Shown: positions 60,510 through 64,000 of the stretch, piece after piece
Layout: each line of letters starts with the position of its first letter
How positions within the stretch are numbered: position 1 is the stretch's first letter
Source: Caulobacteraceae bacterium
GTDB taxonomy: Bacteria; Pseudomonadota; Alphaproteobacteria; Caulobacterales; Caulobacteraceae
Direction: 5' to 3'
Length of the DNA stretch: 64,000 bases
Assembly: GCA_027487945.1 (NCBI GenBank)
Contig: JAIYCQ010000003.1
Span: 1 to 64,000 of the forward strand
Notes under the pieces: model-generated
Databases searched by the model: none
Seen by the model: the letters and a program-made list of their open reading frames with translations, nothing else
Told to the model about the DNA's origin: nothing
Program-made: the position numbers and the translations under genes

Positions 60510-61373
60510 CTACCAGAGCAGATCGGCCATGGCGTAGCTGGCCTTGACGCCCTCGGCGGCCAGCAGGGCGTCGACGCCGGCGGGCGACAGCCTGCCGTCC
60601 GGGCCCATGGCCGTCTCGCCGTGGATGCCCTTGGCGATGAACAGGCAGTCGAGCCCCTGCTGCTGCGCGCCCTGGACGTCGGTGTGGACCCCGTCGCCGA
60701 TGCAGAGCACCCGGCGCGGGTCGACCGGTCGGCCCAGCAGGCGCGAGGCCTCCACCAGGCAGAGATCGTAGATCGGCGCATAGGGCTTGCCGGCCATAAG
60801 CACTTCGCCGCCCATCGCGGCATAGAGGTCGGCCAGGGCGCCGCCGCAGTAGATCAGTCGGTCGCCGCGCTGCACCACCCGGTCGGGGTTGGCGCAGATC
60901 ATCGGCAGGCCGCGGGCCGCAGGACCGGTGAACCGCGCGCGGTAGTCCTCGGGCGTCTCGACCTCGTCGTCGAACGGGCCGGTCACGGCGATGAAGGCCG
61001 CCTCGTCCGGTTCGGCGAAGGAGAGGCCGAGGCCCTCGTAGAGCGGCATGTCGCGGTCAGGCCCGATCCGCCAGGCGGCGCCGAGGGCGGCCTTCTGGCC
61101 GAGCAGCACGCGGGTGGCGTCGCCGGACGTGATGAAGGCCGTCCAGGCCTCGCGCGGCACCTTCAGCGCGTCGAGTTGGGCGACGACATCGCTCGCCGGC
61201 CTCGGCGAGTTGGAGATCAGGACCACCGGCCCCTTCTCCGCCCGGAACCGGGCCAGGGCGGCGCAGGCCTCGGGGAAGCTCTGGAGGCCATTGTGAATGA
61301 CACCCCAGACGTCGCTCAGGAGCACGTCATAGCGGTCGGCGAGGTCGGCAAGGCCGGAAGGCAGCGCGGTCAT
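60510..61373 (-). CDS. HAD-family hydrolase, class IIA (TIGR01459-like)
   Basis: A 287-residue phosphatase of the haloacid dehalogenase superfamily. Motif I is LLSDVWGVIHNGLQ (DVWGV rather than DxDGT), motif II VVLISNSPRP, then the class IIA cap, with motif III/IV in KPYAPIYDLC and CIGDGVHTDVQGAQQQGLDCLF. The DVWGVIHNG variant is that of the TIGR01459 group, of unknown substrate, found in many alphaproteobacteria. It is the first gene of the HAD-maoC-ribF unit. Confidence 0.9.
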   Translation of the reverse strand: MTALPSGLADLADRYDVLLSDVWGVIHNGLQSFPEACAALARFRAEKGPVVLISNSPRPASDVVAQLDALKVPREAWTAFITSGDATRVLLGQKAALGAAWRIGPDRDMPLYEGLGLSFAEPDEAAFIAVTGPFDDEVETPEDYRARFTGPAARGLPMICANPDRVVQRGDRLIYCGGALADLYAAMGGEVLMAGKPYAPIYDLCLVEASRLLGRPVDPRRVLCIGDGVHTDVQGAQQQGLDCLFIAKGIHGETAMGPDGRLSPAGVDALLAAEGVKASYAMADLLW

Positions 61374-61420
61374 GGGGTGAGGCGCTAACGGGTGGGAGGG
61401 GGGGCGTCAACGCCTTGCGT

Positions 61421-61515
61421 CCTTCGACACGCCGCTTCGCGGCTGCTCAGGATGACGCAAATGGAAGGCTGCCCACCCACGTCATGCCGAGCAGCGCCGC
61501 AGGCGCGTGTCGAAG
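61421..61515. repeat. Composite palindromic intergenic repeat (family D, copy 2)
   Basis: CCTTCGACACGCC, a GCTTCGCGGC hairpin and TGCTCAGGATGACG, with the inverted arm CACGTCATGCCGAGCAGC, GCCGCAGGCGC, GTGTCGAAG. It is the second copy of the element at 59024, between the HAD and the S9 peptidase genes. Confidence 0.85.
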
Positions 61516-61536
61516 CCCGCAACGCCTGTCAGCGCG

Positions 61537-63567
61537 CTACTTCGCCGTCCACTTCGCCATCCAGGCCTCGACCGTCGCGTACCACTGCACCGAATTCTGC
61601 GGCTTGAGGATCCAGTGGTTCTCGTCCGGGAAATGCAGGTACTGGGTCGGGACGCCGACGCGCTGGTTGGCGGTGTAGGCGCCGATCCCCTGGTCGAGGG
61701 GCACGCGGTAGTCGCGGGCGCCGTGGATGACCAGCATCGGGGTCTTCCAGTCCTTCACATGGACCGCCGGATTGAAGCGTTCGACGGCCTCGGGATTGGT
61801 CCAGGGCACGCCGTACTGCTCCTCGGAGAAGTTCGGGATGTCGGTCGCATAGGCCATGCTACGGGTGTCGAACAGGCCGGCGTGGTTGACCAGGCACTTC
61901 CACGGGCTCTGCCACTGGCTGGCGATCCAGGCGACCATATAGCCGCCGTAGGAGCCGCCGAGCGCGCAGGCGCGTTCGCCGTCGAGGTAGCTGTACCGCG
62001 CCAGCGCGGCGTCCCAGCCCTTCTGCAGGTCTTCCAGGGGCCGGTCGCCCCAGTGGCCGACGATCGACTGGGCGAAGGCCGTGCCGTAGCCGACCGAGCC
62101 GTGGAAATCGACCATCACCACCGCGTAGCCCATGCCGGCCCAGACCTGCGGGTTCCAGCGATAGGACCAGGCATTGCCGAAGCTGCCATGCGGGCCGCCG
62201 TGGATGAGGAAGGCGACGGGATACGTCTTGCCGGCTTCCCAGCCGTGCGGCTTGACGACGTAGCCGTAGACCGTCTCGCCGTTCCAGCCGGTGAAGCTGA
62301 ACTGCTCGGCGTCGGACATCGGGGTCTCGGCCATGGCGGCCTTGGCGACCTCGCTGAGCTGGCGGGGCGCGCCGCCGGCGGTGAGGTCGTAGAGCTGGCC
62401 GGGCGAGGTCAGGCTGTCTCGAACATAGACCGTGGCCCCGGACGCCAGGTCGTAGCCGCCGACCGAGCCGTCGGAGACCACCTCGGTCACCTTGCCGTCG
62501 GCGACGGCGACGGCAAACAGCTTCACCTGCCCCAGGTGCGGGGCGGTCACGTACAGGCTCTTGCCGTCCGGCGCCCAGGCCAGCGAGCCGACGCCGATGT
62601 CGAAATCGGGCGCGACCTCCCGCGTGGCGCCGGACTTCAGGTCACGGACCATCAGCATCGATCGCTGATGGATCATGACCGGCGCGACCTCGGACACATA
62701 GGCCAGGGTCTTGCCGTCCGGTGACAGGGTCGGACGGCTGTCGGAGGTCTTGCTGTCGGGGATCAGGCGCGCGGGCGGCGCCGAGCCGTCGGTCGGCACG
62801 ACGTAGAGGCTGGCGATCGGGCCCGTGCCCGGGGTCACCCCGGACGGCGTGGCGCTGTACCAGGCCGTCTTGCCGTCGCGGCTGATGGCGACATCGCCGG
62901 CGACGTCTGCCTTGATCCCCTTCGTCAGCCCCACGCCGTCGGCCGGCGCGCCCGCGCCGTCGAGGCGGACGGTGAACAGGGCGGTGAACTGGTCGTCCTC
63001 GTACTGGTCGAAGGCGCGGGGCAGCGCGCCCTCGACATAGCTCTGGCCGCTGGTCTTCAGCTTGGCCTTGGCTTCGACGCGGGCCTTGGTGCAGGCGAGG
63101 TCGGCGCAGTCGGGGAAGACGTCCAGCCCGACGACCAGGGTGCGGCCGTCAGCGGCCAGGCGGTAGCTCCCCACGTCGAGCGGCAGGGCGGTGATCTGGG
63201 CCTTGCCCGCCCCGTCCGGCGCGACGCGCCAGACCTGCCGCGAGCCGGACTTGCCGGACAGGAAGTAGAGCCACTTGCCGTCGGCCGACCAGCGCGCCGC
63301 GCCCGGCGCCTTCTCGTCGTCACTGATCATCACCGGCTTGGCGCCGGCGGTCTTGCGGTCGAGCAGCCACAGGGCGTTGACGCCCTTGTTGCCGTCCCAG
63401 TCGGTGGTGCGGACGCTGTAAGCAACCCACCGCCCGTCCGGCGAGATCCGCGGATCGGTCAACCGCTCCTGGGTGGCGAGGTCCCTGGCCGTGAAGGGCC
63501 GGGCCTGGACGGCCGTGGTCGTGGCCAGAAGCGCGAGCGCAAGGCCCGCCGCCGCGAAGAGTCGCAT
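61537..63567 (-). CDS. S9-family prolyl oligopeptidase/dipeptidyl aminopeptidase
   Basis: A 676-residue exported peptidase. The signal peptide is MRLFAAAGLALALLATTTAVQA. The N-terminal part is a beta-propeller with WD40/TolB-like blades (ISPDGRWVAYSVRTTDW, SADGKWLYFLSGKSG, SPDGKTLAYVSE). The C-terminal alpha/beta hydrolase has GGPHGSFGNAWSYRW, the nucleophile elbow CALGGSYGGYMVAW, and the late Asp/His (VIHGARDYRVPLDQG, FPDENHWI). It probably removes dipeptides in the periplasm. It has no downstream partner in the window except the next gene's end. Confidence 0.92.
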   Translation of the reverse strand: MRLFAAAGLALALLATTTAVQARPFTARDLATQERLTDPRISPDGRWVAYSVRTTDWDGNKGVNALWLLDRKTAGAKPVMISDDEKAPGAARWSADGKWLYFLSGKSGSRQVWRVAPDGAGKAQITALPLDVGSYRLAADGRTLVVGLDVFPDCADLACTKARVEAKAKLKTSGQSYVEGALPRAFDQYEDDQFTALFTVRLDGAGAPADGVGLTKGIKADVAGDVAISRDGKTAWYSATPSGVTPGTGPIASLYVVPTDGSAPPARLIPDSKTSDSRPTLSPDGKTLAYVSEVAPVMIHQRSMLMVRDLKSGATREVAPDFDIGVGSLAWAPDGKSLYVTAPHLGQVKLFAVAVADGKVTEVVSDGSVGGYDLASGATVYVRDSLTSPGQLYDLTAGGAPRQLSEVAKAAMAETPMSDAEQFSFTGWNGETVYGYVVKPHGWEAGKTYPVAFLIHGGPHGSFGNAWSYRWNPQVWAGMGYAVVMVDFHGSVGYGTAFAQSIVGHWGDRPLEDLQKGWDAALARYSYLDGERACALGGSYGGYMVAWIASQWQSPWKCLVNHAGLFDTRSMAYATDIPNFSEEQYGVPWTNPEAVERFNPAVHVKDWKTPMLVIHGARDYRVPLDQGIGAYTANQRVGVPTQYLHFPDENHWILKPQNSVQWYATVEAWMAKWTAK

Positions 63568-63631
63568 GTGGGAAGTCCCCCGAAGAATTGTGGCGGCAGG
63601 CTAGGCGGCGAGGCCGGAGGGAGCAACAGCC

Positions 63632-63654
63632 TCCCGCCCCCTGGCGGGGCGGGA
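63632..63654. terminator. Hairpin after the EAL-domain gene
   Basis: TCCCGCCCC-ctggc-GGGGCGGGA, a perfect nine-pair stem eight bases behind the stop of the minus-strand EAL gene and near the start of the S9 peptidase gene. No T-run follows. Confidence 0.5.
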
Positions 63655-63662
63655 AACGCTGA

Positions 63663-64000
63663 TCAGTACCCGACCGCCCGGCGCATCGAGGCCCGCATGA
63701 AGTCGGCGGGCGGATCGGCTTCGGCCAGCACGGCGTCGCGGATGGCGCGGGGCTCGCCGAACAGGTGGCCCTGGCCGAAGGCGAGGTCGAGGTCGAGGAT
63801 GTCGACGATCTGGCGCTCGCTCTCGACCTTCTCGACGATGATCTCGACGCCGTAGCGGCGAGTCAGGCGCGAGAAGTCCGAGGCGTGCAGGTCGGGCAGC
63901 GACTTGATCACCAGCCGGCCGTCGGTCTCTTCCAGCTGGTCGAGCAGCATCTGGGCGCCGACCTTGATGAACTTCACGTCGGCCCGGGCCAGGTCCTGGT
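63663..64000 (-). CDS. EAL-domain protein, C-terminal part (5' end outside window)
   Basis: The last about 112 residues of a c-di-GMP-type EAL protein. QDLARADVKFIKVGAQMLL carries the DxKFIK block; the chain goes on with YGVEIIVEKVESERQIVDILDLDLAFGQGHLFGEPR, i.e. the E-x-VE and FGQGHLFG end of the domain, then a 25-residue tail (MRASMRRAVGY). The frame is open to the window edge, so the GTG at 63977 is only an internal Val. Catalytic competence cannot be judged. Similar tails occur in TipF-like flagellar EAL proteins, but that name is not supported here. Confidence 0.82.
   Translation of the reverse strand, partial: QDLARADVKFIKVGAQMLLDQLEETDGRLVIKSLPDLHASDFSRLTRRYGVEIIVEKVESERQIVDILDLDLAFGQGHLFGEPRAIRDAVLAEADPPADFMRASMRRAVGY

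Overview
The window (about two-thirds G+C, dense genes, short spacers, many ATGA/GTGA start-stop overlaps) looks like the chromosome of an alphaproteobacterium of the order Caulobacterales (Caulobacter/Phenylobacterium type). This rests on the ctaD-ctaB-ctaG-ctaE-surf1-thrC-M16 block followed by a GEDEF/EAL phosphodiesterase that resembles Caulobacter PdeA, on the ribF-ileS-lspA-mutL region, and on the style of the intergenic palindromic repeats. No tRNA, rRNA, CRISPR array, transposase or prophage was recognised. Genus-level placement is inference.

Layout. 1-7.5 kb: cytochrome c oxidase subunits and assembly factors (ctaD end, ctaB, a 60-aa membrane protein, ctaG, ctaE, DUF983, SURF1), then thrC and an M16 peptidase. 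7.5-12 kb: small hypothetical, GNAT, c-di-GMP phosphodiesterase, a Phd/VapC toxin-antitoxin pair with its own palindromic operator, YqgE and a peroxiredoxin. 12-18 kb: a YceI-cytochrome b561-YceI trio, Sua5, an FAD-linked 2-hydroxyacid dehydrogenase, two exported small proteins and YaaA. 18-22.5 kb: 3-hydroxybutyrate dehydrogenase, patatin and NUDIX genes in one overlapping operon behind a PhaR-like palindrome, an SDR and a nitronate monooxygenase. 22.5-25 kb: DUF1330, a TMEM165/UPF0016 cation exporter preceded by a yybP-ykoY manganese riboswitch, and a CoA-transferase. 25-32 kb: nrdA and nrdB, split by about 4 kb of unrelated genes, each with a tandem NrdR-box pair spaced 31-32 bp. 32-35 kb: groES-groEL with CIRCE and a sigma-32-like promoter.

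35-47 kb: a peptidoglycan-binding amidase, an M23 peptidase, an acyl-CoA dehydrogenase, a DUF2975-DUF2975-XRE operon, GNAT, DUF6265, AraC plus TadA, RluB, and a two-sided phospholipid cluster (variant CDP-alcohol phosphatidyltransferase, small membrane protein, CdsA, PlsC) followed by RsmD. 47-51 kb: an exported protein with four exact-register 80-residue repeats, an orphan YjhX-family gene, and a CBS-containing hybrid histidine kinase. 51-64 kb: mutL, DUF3035, lspA, ileS, a trypsin-like protease with PDZ domain, ribF, a MaoC/PhaJ-like hydratase, a HAD phosphatase, an S9 peptidase and the end of an EAL-domain gene.

Two metabolic themes recur. Carbon storage and fatty-acid chemistry includes bdhA, patatin, PhaJ-like hydratase, acyl-CoA dehydrogenase and CoA-transferase. 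Envelope biogenesis includes lspA, PlsC/CdsA, M23, the CHAP-like amidase and lipoproteins. The strongest non-coding signals are the manganese riboswitch with its ribosome-site hairpin, the two NrdR regions, CIRCE/sigma-32 and the PhaR-like and Phd operators. At least three families of composite palindromic intergenic repeats are present.
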